A DNA stretch of 64,000 bases from the NCBI GenBank assembly GCA_025677815.1, contig JAIXMP010000042.1, positions 62,001-126,000 of the forward strand, written 5' to 3'. The DNA is from Phascolomyces articulosus (lineage: Eukaryota; Mucoromycota; Mucoromycetes; Mucorales; Lichtheimiaceae). Positions 32,895 to 45,742 of the stretch are shown piece after piece. Positions within the stretch are counted from its first letter, which is position 1. Each line of letters starts with the position of its first letter. The notes under the pieces were generated by a model that was given only the letters and a program-made list of their open reading frames with translations, did not search any database and was not told the origin of the DNA. Both the position numbers and the translations under genes were made by a program.

Positions 32895-34547
32895 GGTTTT
32901 ATAGATTTTTTTTTTAAAAAAAAGGTGGGGTTAAATTTCTGTAGAAAAAGTAAATAATAATAAGGTAAATACACTATTATTCAACTTTTTCTAAATAAAA
33001 AATGTTAAAAATGTTTGAAATGGGGGATTGTTTTGTTGTAAATAATGAAGTTATTTGCGAAATGAATTTATAGGGTCGTTAAACGTAAAATGTAAGAGAA
33101 GTGAGGGGATTATTATTATTTTATTTTATTTTTTATGTACAATGGAAGGTGTGGGGATGGGGTGTGTGAAATGCAATGAACAAAGTTTTATAAAAAAAAG
33201 AAAAAGAAAAAGAAAAAAAGAAGAAGAACAAGTAATGGTGTAGTTTTTTTTGTATTTCAAGATGTTTTTATATATATATAAAAAGAAAAAGAGTAAGAAT
33301 GAATTATAGGAACATGTTAAAAGATTTTTAGAAAAAAAGAAAAAGAAAAGAGAGGTGAATATACGCAATTATATAAAAATAAAACCTACTTTTTTTTCAC
33401 TCTCCACAACTTTGCATATCATTAGTAAAACAAATACCCAATTGAAAGGTTGGAATAAATGTTCATAAGCCACATATCATACAACACCTTATAAAAAATT
33501 CAATTTTAATTGTTAAGTAGTACAGGTCTTTTTTTTTTTTTCTACTAAAACAAGGAAAACTTTATCCACGTTTTCATTTATTTTTATTATTATTATTATT
33601 ATTTGAAACAAATCAAGATATCTCTTTTTTTTTTTGATAAACATTGAAACTAACATTTACTAAAGATCGACACTATGAGGGGATGACGATGATCGATTTC
33701 TTCTTATTTCGTTATTACACATTGAATTATCAAAATAGTAATAAATGATTATATATATCCATTGGGTCTCTTATTACACCTTCAAAAAAGAATATATGTT
33801 GGATCAGTTGTTGATGATTGTTACTACAGGTTTAAGAATATCAGACTTACCTGTGATCCTATATAAATAAACAGAATCAAGGGGAAGGGAGAGGGATTAT
33901 CTGTTAGAGGAATTCAATGTAATAAAAGTTCAAATGATATCTAAATGAGGATCATTAAAATAAATACGATTGGAGGGAGGGGGTATATACATATTAATAA
34001 TAACATGAATCTTAAAGACATATAAATAATACATGACAATGGAAATATTATATTTATATATATATAAAGGCATCTTGATTTTTTTATTTTTTTATATGAT
34101 GAATGAATAATATGGTGGCATGATAAAAGGTGTGTGCGTGTGTATACATTTGTTTCAAATGGTTGAAAAAAAAAGGGGAGGAAAAAAAAAGATATTTTCA
34201 TGGGAGGGGGAATTGTTTATATATATAAATAAATAATAATAAAAAAGAGAATAGAGTCATTTTTTTTGTTCATAAAGTTATATTTGTCTGTCGGTTAGAA
34301 TGAAATAAGGGTGATAAGATTTTTTATGTACAGAACAAAAAAAAATATATATATATATAAATATAAAAATCAAAATAAGAAAAAAAAAATATAGCTACAA
34401 ATAGAAAGAAGAAGATAAAATGAAAAAGGAGTGAACAATAATAATAAAGATAGTTAGGGAGAGAAAAAGAAAGAGAAAGTGAGGAGGGTTATATATTTAT
34501 ATAAAATAAGGTTTTTTTTTATAAGAAAAAAAAAAGATATATATATT
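32811..34547. other. intergenic, microsatellite-rich
   Basis: Upstream region of the 334-aa gene and 3' region of the C2H2 gene. Contains the (AG)n run, AAAG repeats near 33195-33225 and A/T runs. No gene seen. Confidence 0.5.
32853..32892. repeat. (AG)n microsatellite
   Basis: About 20 AG units lying about 45-80 bp upstream of the start codon of the 334-aa gene, on whose sense strand it reads (CT)n; probably in its leader or core promoter. Confidence 0.9.
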
Positions 34548-35834
34548 CTAAAGGAGTAAAGGAGTTGCTGTTGTAGGATATGTAAGAGTAGTAGGAGGTG
34601 GAGCAAAAAAAGGTGGGTTCATGGTAATATATGATGATGATGATGAAGAAGAAGAAGAAGAAGGAGTATTCATAAAATCAAAAGTTGAGGAGTTTGTCAT
34701 GTTGTTGTTGTTATTATTGTTGTGATGATGGTAATGAGGATAAGGATGAGTAGTAGTAGTAAAAGAAGCAACACGAGCAGCAGCTGCAGCAGCTGCCGCA
34801 GCAATGGCCGCCACAATAGAACCACATCCATTTTCTACCTTGAGATGACGATTCAATGCATCCATACGAGCAAATGGTTTACTACAATTGGAACATACAT
34901 AAGGTTTAATATTCCAATGTAATTTTTCATGACGATTTCGATCATGTTGTCTTGCAAATCGTCTTCCACAATGTTGACATGCATAAGGACGTTCGGATGT
35001 ATGTGTACGCATATGAGATGTCAAATTATAAGGACGAGTAAATGATTTTCCACAACCTGGATGTTGACAATGATACATGGTATTGTTATTATTGTTTTGT
35101 TGTTGTTGTTGTTGTTGAGATGATGAAGTCGTTGTTGTTCGTTTACGTGGTTGTCTTTTAGTCACTTTGTTAATAGAATGTTTATTGGATAAAGATAAAA
35201 TGGTTTTGTCATTGTGATAATGATGATGAGATGATGATGTTGGTAAAGAGGATGTAGGTGATGGTACTGTTAATATATCTTGTTGTTGTTGAGGAACGTA
35301 AGAGGGTACTTGAAGATAAGAGGATATTGATGATGTTCCAATAGAAGAAGATACAGTAGATGTAGGTGATGTAATTGTTGTTGTAGTATCAAAAGAAAAA
35401 GAAAGATCATCCACAGGTGAAGGTGTAGTAATAATTGTCATGGTATTATCATTGGTAGGACTAGTAATAGTAGGACTAGTATTATTAGGAAGCATATACA
35501 TTGTTTCTTCTGAAGTAAAACAAAAATTATTATTATTATTATTATTATTATTTTCATTCGACATAAATGTTGTATCAATAGTAGGTGAAACCGAATATGT
35601 GGGACTTGGATAATAACATGGTTGTTGTTGTTGTTGCATCATAGTCGTATTATTATTCTCATGCATAGGAGAAGTTGCTGGTGCTGAAAAATAATCCATT
35701 GCCTGATCAGGTAATATGAAAGAGTGCTGTTGTTGTTGTTGTTGCATAAGCAAGTTATTGTCATCTGTAGTATTAGAAGACATGATTGAAAAATCTTGTT
35801 CAAAATAACAAGTAGTAGAAGTAGTAGTTGTCAT
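34548..35834 (-). CDS. C2H2 zinc-finger transcription factor, Crz1/Prz1-like
   Basis: Single exon, 428 aa from the ATG at 35834 (MTTTTSTTCYFEQDF); an in-frame ATG at 35909 would only add a poly-Leu leader and is not favoured. The N-terminal 250 residues are disordered with Gln, Asn, Ser and Thr runs. Three fingers lie at about residues 253-340: CQHPGCGKSFTRPYNLTSHM, CQHCGRRFARQHDRNRHEKL and CSNCSKPFARMDALNRHL, the last followed by VENGCG. The TRPYNL, ARQHDRNRHE and ARMDALNRH signatures match the calcineurin-regulated Crz1/Prz1 group. An Ala-rich run and a His/Asn-rich tail follow. It should bind DNA in the nucleus; control by calcineurin is inferred from the family and would need a docking motif that I cannot assign. 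Confidence 0.82.
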   Translation of the reverse strand: MTTTTSTTCYFEQDFSIMSSNTTDDNNLLMQQQQQQHSFILPDQAMDYFSAPATSPMHENNNTTMMQQQQQPCYYPSPTYSVSPTIDTTFMSNENNNNNNNNNFCFTSEETMYMLPNNTSPTITSPTNDNTMTIITTPSPVDDLSFSFDTTTTITSPTSTVSSSIGTSSISSYLQVPSYVPQQQQDILTVPSPTSSLPTSSSHHHYHNDKTILSLSNKHSINKVTKRQPRKRTTTTSSSQQQQQQQNNNNNTMYHCQHPGCGKSFTRPYNLTSHMRTHTSERPYACQHCGRRFARQHDRNRHEKLHWNIKPYVCSNCSKPFARMDALNRHLKVENGCGSIVAAIAAAAAAAAARVASFTTTTHPYPHYHHHNNNNNNNMTNSSTFDFMNTPSSSSSSSSSSYITMNPPFFAPPPTTLTYPTTATPLLL

Positions 35835-38800
35835 TGTAAATAATAATAAAAAGACACGTAGTAGTAGTAATAATAATAATAATAGAAGAAGTGTTTTGAA
35901 GATCGACAACAGTTATAATTTACACTAAAAAAAAAAAAAACGAAAATTCAATTCAAGGCAACTCTTTTATATAACTTTTGAATTATGCATAAAAATTTAT
36001 TTTTAGTGTTTTAAGATTACACACACACACTTTGCATATTACTTCATGTGACACCAAACATAACAAAAAAAAAACATTGCTTCTCTCCTTTGTCTCCCCC
36101 ACTCTCTCTCTCTCCCTTACATGATAGCCTTACTTCTTACCCTTCTTACATTTTTCCTGTTATATATAGTTCCGGTGGAATAGATTTACCTTTTTATTAA
36201 CAATGGGGGTTTTTTTACATGGTTATAATAATAAAGAACGATGATGGCATGATGATGATGAAGCGTCATTTAAAAAGTTTATTAGTCAATAAAGGTATAC
36301 CATCATATTCATATAAATATATACTTCTCCTCTCTCTCTCTCTCTCTCTTTTTTTTTCTTTCTTTCTTTCTTTTCTTGTCTATTAGAACCATTTCTCCTC
36401 TTTTAACAAATTTTATCTTAATGATCAATTCTATTCTTCTTCTTATTTCATAAAGTTGTTGACTTTCTAAAAATATCCATACTTCATGATGATAACTCTT
36501 TTTTTCTTTCTATGACTTTACTTGATGTTATTGTTTTTTTTTACAGCCCAACAAAACATGTCAAAACAAAAAACCTGAGCCTCGTCTTTTCTTCTAAGCA
36601 AATCATAACATAAAAAGTGTTGCTACGCTACGTGTCTTTTTTTTTTTTTTACCAAATATTACTTTTATACATGTGGCGGAATAGATATAATAACTCGCCA
36701 AGAAGTACATTGTTGTGATGAAAATAATAATAATATGCACTGACCTTAATATTATTATATAAACCATTTTTCTTTTTTATCACCACCACCACCACCACTC
36801 CCCCCCCCAAAAAAAAACTACCTTCTCTCTCCTTATTTCTTGTCTCCCCCATCAATACTTCAAAAAAAAAGTATCCAAAAATACATTTTTATATGCACAA
36901 TGATCTTTTTATATTTTTAATTTTAGGTAGATCTTATTGCTTTTTTTAACTTTTTATGTTTAAATATGGATTATATATATATAAATATATATTTTTATGA
37001 TTATTATTTGTATCAACATAGAAGCAACCATAGCAACAAACATTTATCGGTTCGGTATTGAAAGGTTATTTTTCCTCCCTTCTTTTCCGATAAATCATTC
37101 TTGTAAATCTTGGCTCTCGTCATACATTTCATACATCATTTGACAACTCTTTTTTTTTTCTATATATTACCTCCCCTCTTCCCTTTTTTAGGAAAATCCA
37201 ATTGGGAAATGCGAGGTTAAAAAAGACATTTTGAATGTGAAGTAATAGTAAAAGGAGAAAATCATTTCAAAGGAGTTATTATAATATTTCCTTTCTATTG
37301 AATAAATGACATAGTATTAAAAAAAAAAGAGTGGTTTTTTTTTACGTAGTCATAATAGTTATCTATGAATTATATATATATAATTATTGCCACACCCTTT
37401 TTTTAAACTTTATCGCGATTGAAACAATCTTATAACTGTTTTATAATAATAATAATGAACAAAGACATTGCTTGGTTCGTGCTACCACGTTTGCCATATG
37501 TTACTTTTTTTTTGCGCAGTAATAACAATAACAAATGTGTGTGCTTCGATTGTCTTGACTTTTTTAGAATTTCTACTGTAGTAAAAAATGAAGATGCATA
37601 TAAAAAAGTTGTCATTGACAGTTGTCTTTTTTTTTCTAAAGTAATGATAAGAATCCCTGCTCCTCAATTATTATTCTTTTTTGTTGTTGACCTAGGAAAA
37701 AAAAATAACCTTTCTGAACAACATAAAAAAGTAAATATCTTTCTCCTTGGTTTAAATAAAAATTAAAGTTCTTTTTACTTTTGACTCCTCTCTTTCTTTC
37801 TTCATCCCCCTCCTCCCGAAATAAAATCGTATGCCTATTATCCAAAGAATAGGATATATGATATAATAATAATAATGAAAAAAAGGGAAAAAAGATGATG
37901 TGTTGCCAAGAAAGACCAACAGCATGCAATATACAAATATTTATGACGACACGTTTTTGATAAAACCGGGAACTTGCATATTTTGTTTGGGGGTGGGGTG
38001 GGGGAGGAGAATCTAGAACTACTAAAAAGTATTTATGTGTAGATCCATTATATCATGTTTAATAAACACACAGGCATTTATAGATATACATATATAATAA
38101 ACATGAACGCTTCTTTACTACTCCTTCCTATTATATATATATATATAATAAGATTCTCCTTTTATAAAAAAAAAAAAAAGAAATAACCTGTGTGTTTCTA
38201 ATATATATATTAAATTACTATATATGAATGAAATCACTCTAGGTTAACTTAATTGGGAAAATAAAATAAAATAAAACTTACCATTGCTATGGGTTAAAAT
38301 ATCGAACTTTCTTTTCATAACAAATCCATTCACTCTATTTGATGATAATGTATTTTGAGGCTTTTTTTTTTTTTGATAATGATAAAATGCATGTCTCAGG
38401 CCATAATGACATTGTTGTTATTGTTTTTTTTCACTATTATTATCTGTGTTACATAATATAGGAATAGAAATGGCCCTATTTTATGATAGATCTATAAGAA
38501 AAAAATTTTTTTTGATATAGGATAAGGAGGAGAGTGTATAATAATAATAATAAAGATCGAACAAGTCGCGCAATTACGGCCGAATCAGATAAAAAAAACT
38601 AGAGTCCTTTTTTACTCCTGAGTAAATCAAAAAGAATAGATGAGTTAATCGGCCCAACAATAAATCCCAATGAATATAAAAACATAATAAGTAATAGTAT
38701 ACTAATCATAATAACTTTATCGACATGGAAGGGAGAGGAGTAGAAGTTACTTTTTTAAGTAGAGAATAATACAGAAGAACGTCATTTTCTAATATTTGTT

Positions 38801-41425
38801 CCCCAAAACCTATTTACACGTGTTTTATGATTTTATGCCGATGACAAAAAAAATCTGTACCTATGTATTGATGATCGATCATAATGATACTCATTATAAA
38901 AAATAAAAATTAAGGATAAAAAAAAAGTATGATGACGATAGGATTTTTTTTTACGCGCAATGAGATGAAAAGGTATAGGCTATATTATAATTCCTTCTAT
39001 TAGAAATAATCATCATAAAATGCAAGGGGGTGGTTGGAGGAGTGAAGAAAAAAAAAGGATGACCACCACCACCTACCAAAACATCAACCGATCTAGAATA
39101 CATAGCAATAAAAGTAGTAGTATAGTATTCTATATAACCTCATCATTGATACTTTATATGGATCGCGCGAAAATCTTTATTATTATTATTATTATCATTT
39201 AGTACTAGTATTTCTATCTCGTTTATTTTTCCTTCTGCCCATTACATCATGAACGTCATAAACAATCATGGTTTATTGCTTAAAGTGGCATCCTTCCGAG
39301 AAAAAAAAAAAGGGTCGACCCAATTTTTTTTTTCAATGATAGAGAGAGAGAAGGAGAAGGAGGATCTCTCTATTATTCTACCAAGAGAGAGAGAGAGAGA
39401 GAAAGAAAGGTTCCTTTTTTTGGGATAGAGTTTTTTTTAACCGATGCAAGATGTACATTATATAACCCATCGTGATAACACGCACAAACATATTGGAATT
39501 ACTCTAAAATGATTGATTTTGATCCTTAAAAAGACATTAAGAATCTTTTTGATCCGAAGGGTTAATAAAAAAAAAGGGTGTTGTATTGGAATCATGAAAG
39601 AGTGATGGAATGATCAAGCTATTAACCTAAAAACAGGTTCATTTTTAAAGTTCATGAGTAGGTTGTCGATGAAGATGTGTAAAAAAAAGACATCTTCTTC
39701 GTCAAAAAGTAAAATCAATAATAATAAAAACCCATACGGGGGGGGGTTATTAGCTATACAAAATATCATTGTAAAGAAAATAAGACAATCTCTTTCTCCT
39801 TCTCATATTTTTTTATTCTACAATGATTAATAAGATCTTCTTCTCCTAAAACACACACACAAACATCACAAAGTAGTAGTAATGTCTTTTTTGTTCAAAA
39901 AACAAAATGATGGATTCATTCCCTTCATTTATGTACTAGTCATAAAGAAGCATCGTGTCAATAATTTCAACATGTTATAATAGATCATGAAACAATTGAC
40001 TACTAATAAATAATAATAATAATTTACAACTTTGTCATCATTATCATCATCGTCATGATCCTTGATTATCTCCTCAGATTCTTCTTTTAAACAAGTTTAT
40101 ATCCCCTTTCCTAATGATTCATTTTTTTCTTCATAGTATAGATTGACAAAAAAGTCTTTGTCAGAATTTTACTTGTAAAAAAAAAGAAATGAACCTTATG
40201 GAGGATGTTTCATCCTATAGTAATGATAGTATCTCTTTGCATCAGTTAGTAGAAACATCATTGCTATATTACTGCGGCTTTTACATTGTGTTTCAACCAA
40301 TGAATAATAATAAATAGTTGGAAAAAATCAACATGTCTATGAAAAATGGATACTTACATTTTTGCATTCCTTTCCCTCACCCCCCCAAAAGAAAACCAGT
40401 AAAAATGTGTTCTGCCATGTTGAAAAGACTCAGCAAATAATATTAAAATACAACAACAACCTTATTTGTCAATGACCATTATTTGAGATTTGGCTGAGTG
40501 TACAGATGAATAGAGATACTGCAAAAAAACAAATAATAATAACAATGAAATGACAAGTTGAAAGGGCTGAAAATTGCATATTTGTTATTCTATTTACAAT
40601 TTTTACAAAAAACGTGGTATATGTGATGATTATCTTCATAATAAACCCTGCACAACAAGATATAATAATAAAGTGACCAATGAAAAATTAGGTTTTTTGC
40701 GATCTGTTATTATGTTTGATGTAATGTAGAAGCCACTCTATGAATCTTTGAAAATAGAATAAAAAAATGGAAGCAATGGATTGTCATTGCTTCTTCATGT
40801 ACATATTGCATAATATATGTAGATGTGATCATCATTACTATTGTCAATTTTTCCTGCAGTCGTGCTGATGCACATCACAAACAAATACACACATACACAC
40901 AAAGGGTGGGGATATCAAGTATATTAATCCCTACCCCGACATGTAGTAATTATTATTATCATTATACTCGGTTCAAGATAGATATACTAGTTTATTTAAA
41001 CTATGAAAGTAGTAGTAGGTATCTCCCATATCTCTAATATTACATAGAGTTTAGAGTGATATATATCAAACAAGTATTGTTATTACTTGAACAACAGGTT
41101 TTTTTTATGATTATTCAATGGATTAAAAAAAAAAAAGAACTAAAATAAGTTGATAAAAGTGAGGGTTTGAACAAATATCAGGGTTATCAAAAACGTGAAG
41201 AATTTTCATCATATAATGTCATTCGAACCACCTCCTTTCCACATTTTACTTTTTATAGGTTATTCTTCAAGATAGAATACTTTAGGACATAAGAACAAGT
41301 TTCATATAACGAAGAAAAGAGTGTCTATCATAATCTATGATAGATCATTTTTATTATAAAAATATAGGAATAGATAGAGTAGAAAAGATGTCATTAAATA
41401 GAAAGAGTAAAATAATATGTAAACA
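35835..41425. other. 5.6-kb gene desert upstream of the Crz1-like gene
   Basis: No credible gene. Dense A/T runs (8-13), (CT)n at 36330-36350, (AG)n near 39384-39401, ATA/ATT trinucleotide runs, poly-C tracts (36799, 40380) and poly-G (39739). A plus-strand open frame at 37419-37766 is Ile/Phe/Asn-rich and judged random. It may contain the long promoter or leader of the Crz1-like gene. Confidence 0.5.
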
Positions 41426-42732
41426 TTAAGAGGCGTGATAATAGTTATTATTATGAGGATGATAATGATGAGAATAAGGGTTATTATAATTATTATAATG
41501 TGATGTAGATGTATGATAGGATGAAATGGGTGTTGAATAAGGTTGTGACTGAGCATTAGCAATCAAACCTAAATGATCTGAATGTGCGTATTCCGGTTGA
41601 CTATACATGGCATTTAGATTGGGTAATATGGGTTGAAGTCTTTTTTCTTTTGATGGTTTATTATTATTATTATTAGGATGTTTCTTCTTATGATATTTTG
41701 CTATACGTTTACGAGCTTGATGATGAAGTAATTCGGCAATTCTATTATCATCGTAATAAATATATATATAAACAACATGTTTCAAAAAAAAACCTATTAA
41801 CTTTATATGTAATAATAATGATATACGTACCTTTTATCCACTTTATGACAACAATATTCCTTCAAATTTCCTTGAATATGACAAAAGAGAGGAATATACA
41901 AAAAAAAGGCAACACATGCCAACAAGAAAGAAATTGAAAAAATCAAAGCCGAAAATGCCATGGTACCCGTCATAATTTTCTGTACAATATCTTTTCCAAG
42001 AGCTTCATTATCCAAAATAATTGTACCTCCTTGTTGATCAATTTGAATCCATCCAGGGATCATAGCCACCAAAGTGACCCAATTAATGACTTGACGTGGT
42101 GATTCGGTCAAAAATAAACGTTTCCAACCTTTTAATTTGAAAAACACAAAGAAAGGCATAGAATCTAAATGTTTTTCAATTTGACGAAAGAGACAATAAT
42201 AAGAATATCCTCCTTGAAGACAACAATAATAACGAGAGGCAATGATAGAGGTAAAGGTATAAGAAATATCACGCGATTGGATAATCTTTTTAGTTTTCAT
42301 CATATCCCATATTAAAAGTAAATAAGATATAATGATGGAACCTAAAAAAATCCATTTTGATGTTTCTGTTGGAATGACGGGTTTGGCATATAATTGATTA
42401 TCCAACGCAAGTAAGGATACTATTTAATTCATTTTAATAATAATAATAATAAAATTAATAATAATGTTAAAAAAAAAAAGGAGAGGAAAAAAAGAAAAAA
42501 AAAAACTTTTCTTACTTGCTGTCCATAAATCAGCTAAATAAACGGCAGTGGATTTTATCATCATGATATAAACCCAAAGGTACCCAAGACGAGCCGTACA
42601 AGATCGATCATAAAATTCTTCTAGATCAATATGATCGAATTTGTGACCACGAACAATTTCTCTTTTCCATTTAGGTCCGTTTCTATTTGTGCAACACGGC
42701 TGGTTTTTTTTTATAATGTCAAAATAGATCAT
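41426..42732 (-). CDS. KCH-family fungal potassium transporter (Kch1/Prm6-like)
   Basis: Three exons: 42732-42516, 42419-41831 and 41741-41426, product 373 aa; an ATG at 42753 would add seven residues and a leader exon is possible, so the start is uncertain. Family hallmarks run in order: NRNGPKWKREIV, HKFDHIDLEEFYDRSCTARL, YLADLWTA|ISLLAL, KWIFLGSIIISYLLLIWD, SRDISYTFTSIIASRYYC, FFVFFKLKGWKRLFL and PRQVINWVTL. Several membrane helices are evident, plus one near the end of exon 2 (FSALIFSISFLLACVAFFLY). The C-terminal 100 residues are polar and basic, then Asn/His/Tyr-rich. In yeast the family carries low-affinity K+ uptake at the plasma membrane and promotes calcium influx during pheromone or stress responses. 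Confidence 0.9.
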
Positions 42733-42753
42733 GGTCAATGTCAAACTTGACAT

Positions 42754-43483
42754 GAATTGTAAAAAAAAAAAGAAAACCAATGGTAAAACACATTTTAAAA
42801 AAAAATTCATCAACTTGCCATTCAGACGGTTTATTTTTTTCCTAATTTCTTTTTTATATAATGATATAGGATATATAGACACCAAAGAAAAAAAGAAGAA
42901 AATACAGAAAAAAAAAACAATCAAAAAAAAAAAGTGATAGTTAGTAGAAAAAGGAGTGATCATTCATTAAAAAGAAATAAATGACTTTCGAGATATTTTT
43001 CAATCATAACAAAACAATTGCTCCTGCGACTGAAACAAAAAAAAAAAAAAGGAGTAGAGTAATCGTGAGTGGATGATATTTTTATAAACGCAAGGAGAAG
43101 GCGGCGATGATAAGTATACAAAATTGTAGAAGATAGGATTATATATAAATACCAATGACATCATCATTTATATATATTACATTCATAAAGCCATTGCTAA
43201 TAACAATAGCTTTCAATGGTAGCAATTAGAAAAAAGGCTGTCAAAAATAATAAAAACTTGTTAGCCCCTAAAAAAGCATCAGGTACATTAATTTCTCACG
43301 TAATAATTACTTTGTCACGTAGCAAATATAAATAAGGTATATAATTCACTTTTTTTTTTACCACATTTCATTGGTCATGTTTTAAAGATTTATCATTAGT
43401 TGAGAAACAAACAAGGTGCACGTCAAAAAAAAAAAAAAAAGTCAAAATAAAATAAATAAGCTTTGCTTATATAATGATTTTAT
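42754..43483. other. upstream region of the KCH gene
   Basis: About 730 bp between KCH and CAP genes. Contains A runs, GGCGGCG at 43100 and a GGCTG core at about 43231; no gene seen. Confidence 0.45.
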
Positions 43484-44156
43484 TTATTTAGGAGGCAAAA
43501 CATTGGCCTTGAAATAAGCATTATCAGCACTGACAATGTTTCCAGCAGGCCAGTAGGAACATGTATACATGGGTGCACCTAATATTCAAATGATATGGAT
43601 GAGTGAATTATGTCAATTAAAAAAAAATTAGATGATAATAGAATTTTTTTTTTTTTTTTACCTCCATCACACTTCTTGATACCGCAACCAACATCAGTAG
43701 TGGATTTCCAAACCATAGCAGTAAAATGACCAGTACCAGCAGTGAAACCAGGGTTGTTATAATTGTATTGCTTTTCTTCATTGTACCAGGCTTTGATAGC
43801 AGCAGGATAGTTACCATAACCCCAAGCAAGATTTTCACCATAAGGACCCTAAATATATCCATGATGAAAAATTGTTGTCAGTACTAATGATCAATGAATG
43901 AAGAACATAGACAAAATAATAATAAAAATAAAAAGAATAGATCAATTACTTGAGTATGTTGGAATTTACACTTGTTGGACCACTTTTGAGCATAGCTTTC
44001 CAAAGTAGAATTCCAGCGAAGGGCAGGGGCACCATGCAATTTACGATATTGATTATGAACCTTCAAAGCATTCTTTGCAGTAGCTTGAGAAATAGCTTGA
44101 GACACCTGAATAAAGGCTAAGAAAAGGATTGTAAAAATGAAAGGAATGGGACGCAT
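43484..44156 (-). CDS. secreted CAP-superfamily (SCP/PR-1, Pry-like) protein
   Basis: Three exons: 44156-43950, 43848-43662 and 43578-43484; 162 aa. A signal peptide ([21 protein letters not shown]) is followed at once by a minimal CAP domain: [60 protein letters not shown] and [10 protein letters not shown], with the GEN glutamate, the GHF histidine and paired cysteines present. The length is just that of the domain, without the Ser/Thr-rich insert of yeast Pry proteins. Related fungal proteins are secreted and bind sterols or fatty acids. It shares strand with the KCH gene below and the TMEM18-like gene above, but each has its own spacer. Confidence 0.93.
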
Positions 44157-44319
44157 TTTTTATATATATAAAAAAAAAAAGGTGTAAAGATTTGGGTTTG
44201 TGAAAAGAAACAAAGAAAAAAAAAAAAAGAAACAAAAAAAGTTCATTTTTTATATATTTTTCAAGGTAGTGCAAAAATTGATATAGTGTCGTACAGCATT
44301 TTTATTATAATTATTATAA

Positions 44320-45046
44320 TTATTCTTTTTTTTTTCGTTGTTGTTTGATTTGAGCTCGTTTCATATTGACTAATAATCCCGCTGTCATCTTGAGAATAAA
44401 TATCTAATAAATAAATAATGAGAAATGAGAGATTATACTTTTTTTTTAAAAAAAAAACCATAGTTTTGGTTTCTATAATATACAAAATAAATAGATGACA
44501 TGTCTTTATAAACATAGAGAGAAAGAAAAGTGAATATGAAGATGATACTTACAAGTGTCACAAAAGAATTAAACACGAGAGGTAATGCATAGATGGAAAC
44601 CGCAAATAAGCCCGATTCATCGAAATAATTGGCAGATGCAAAGTTGTCCCAATGAGTTCTACCAAGATCATTCAATGGTTTCGCCAATGCTGCCATACCC
44701 ACTATAAAATAATAATAACAATAATAAATATTGCAATATAAAAAATAAATAGATTGATATATATTATGAATAAATTACTGTCATACAAAGAAATTCTTTT
44801 ATATAATAATAATTGACAACACCAATTAATTTGTGCGGGACATTAAAAAAAAAAAAAACTTACATAGTAAAAAGAAATAAATGGATAAACCGGTAGAATG
44901 ATTTCTTAATAATAAAGTCGTAATAAAACACACGGTATGAAACCCGATCAATGCTTGTAACCAAGTTTGAGTCCAATCTATCTATACATTATTATATACA
45001 CATTTGTAAATTTTTGGTTCGTCTCAATAACTTTTCTCTCTCTCTC

Positions 45047-45090
<44 letters not shown>

Positions 45091-45234
45091 CCGCAGCCTC
45101 AGAATGAAACTTACAGCATCAATGAATTCATAAGTTCTTTCCATGAAAAGATCGAATGATGACCCTTGTTCATTTTGTTTTGTATGAACAGTATTTAATA
45201 TATGATGTATAAAATCGTCTTGTGATGCTGTCAT
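44320..45234 (-). CDS. TMEM18-like nuclear-envelope membrane protein
   Basis: Four exons: 45234-45115, 44981-44864, 44701-44553 and 44403-44320; 156 aa, similar to animal TMEM18 (about 140-160 aa). The product has a short polar N-terminus, then DWTQTWLQALIGFHTVCFIT opening the first membrane helix, LAKPLNDLGRTHWDNFASAN (matching the conserved N-E-L..NW..F region), YFDESGLFAVSIYALPLVFN and a last helix ending LLVNMKRAQIKQQRKKKE. The basic C-terminus acts as nuclear-envelope targeting and DNA-binding tail in the animal protein. The first intron contains a long (AC)n run. Function in fungi is not established. Confidence 0.9.
45052..45089. repeat. (AC)n microsatellite in the first intron of the TMEM18-like gene
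   Basis: About 19 AC units with a preceding TC run; on the sense strand (GT)n followed by (GA)n, ending about 70 bp before the intron's acceptor at 44982. Confidence 0.9.
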
Positions 45235-45541
45235 TTGTCAAAATGTATGGTGGTAGAATATATATTCCTTCGCACGAGGGGGAGTGTGGGTAAGAAGGTG
45301 GAAAATCTTTTGACTGAGTTTTTTTTTTTCTGAATTCAACTGTGTTACTTAATAAGAGACTCATCTACGATCCCAATGTATAACTTTTTTTTTTGTATTA
45401 CAATTATCTTGATTACCATTAGTATGGTAAACTGCAGTATCGGTTTCCTTTTACAGTTCTGTTGAGTTGTAAATATAACATTTATATACTATTATTGGAT
45501 GCATAAACTACATATAGTATAGGGTACATAGCATACATCAA

Positions 45542-45742
45542 TCATTCCCAATGGTGATACGTCGTAAGAAGATTCTTAATAGAAATGATGGTCTGACGTG
45601 TAGAATAAGATTGTATTACTTTTATATCGATCCATATTGGATGTTTACATACCAATTTCCATTTTTCCGCGGTTTCTTTTTTTTCCTTGTCATCATCACT
45701 AGCCATATAAGTCGATCTTCTTTTGTTTTGTGACATAACCAT
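45542..45742 (-). CDS. possible small gene or first exon, unknown
   Basis: A minus-strand frame of 66 codons starts MVMSQNKRRSTYMASDDDKE, KKETAEKWKL and looks coding for about 33 residues, then meets a good donor (GTATGT) and turns less coding-like. It could be a small protein, the first exon of an undetected gene, or a relic. No family recognised. Confidence 0.3.
   Translation of the reverse strand: MVMSQNKRRSTYMASDDDKEKKETAEKWKLVCKHPIWIDIKVIQSYSTRQTIISIKNLLTTYHHWE

Noticed and set aside
37419..37766. 115-codon open frame on the plus strand in the gene desert
   Set aside because: Runs of Ile, Asn and Phe come from ATT/AAT repeats and T runs; no recognisable domain.
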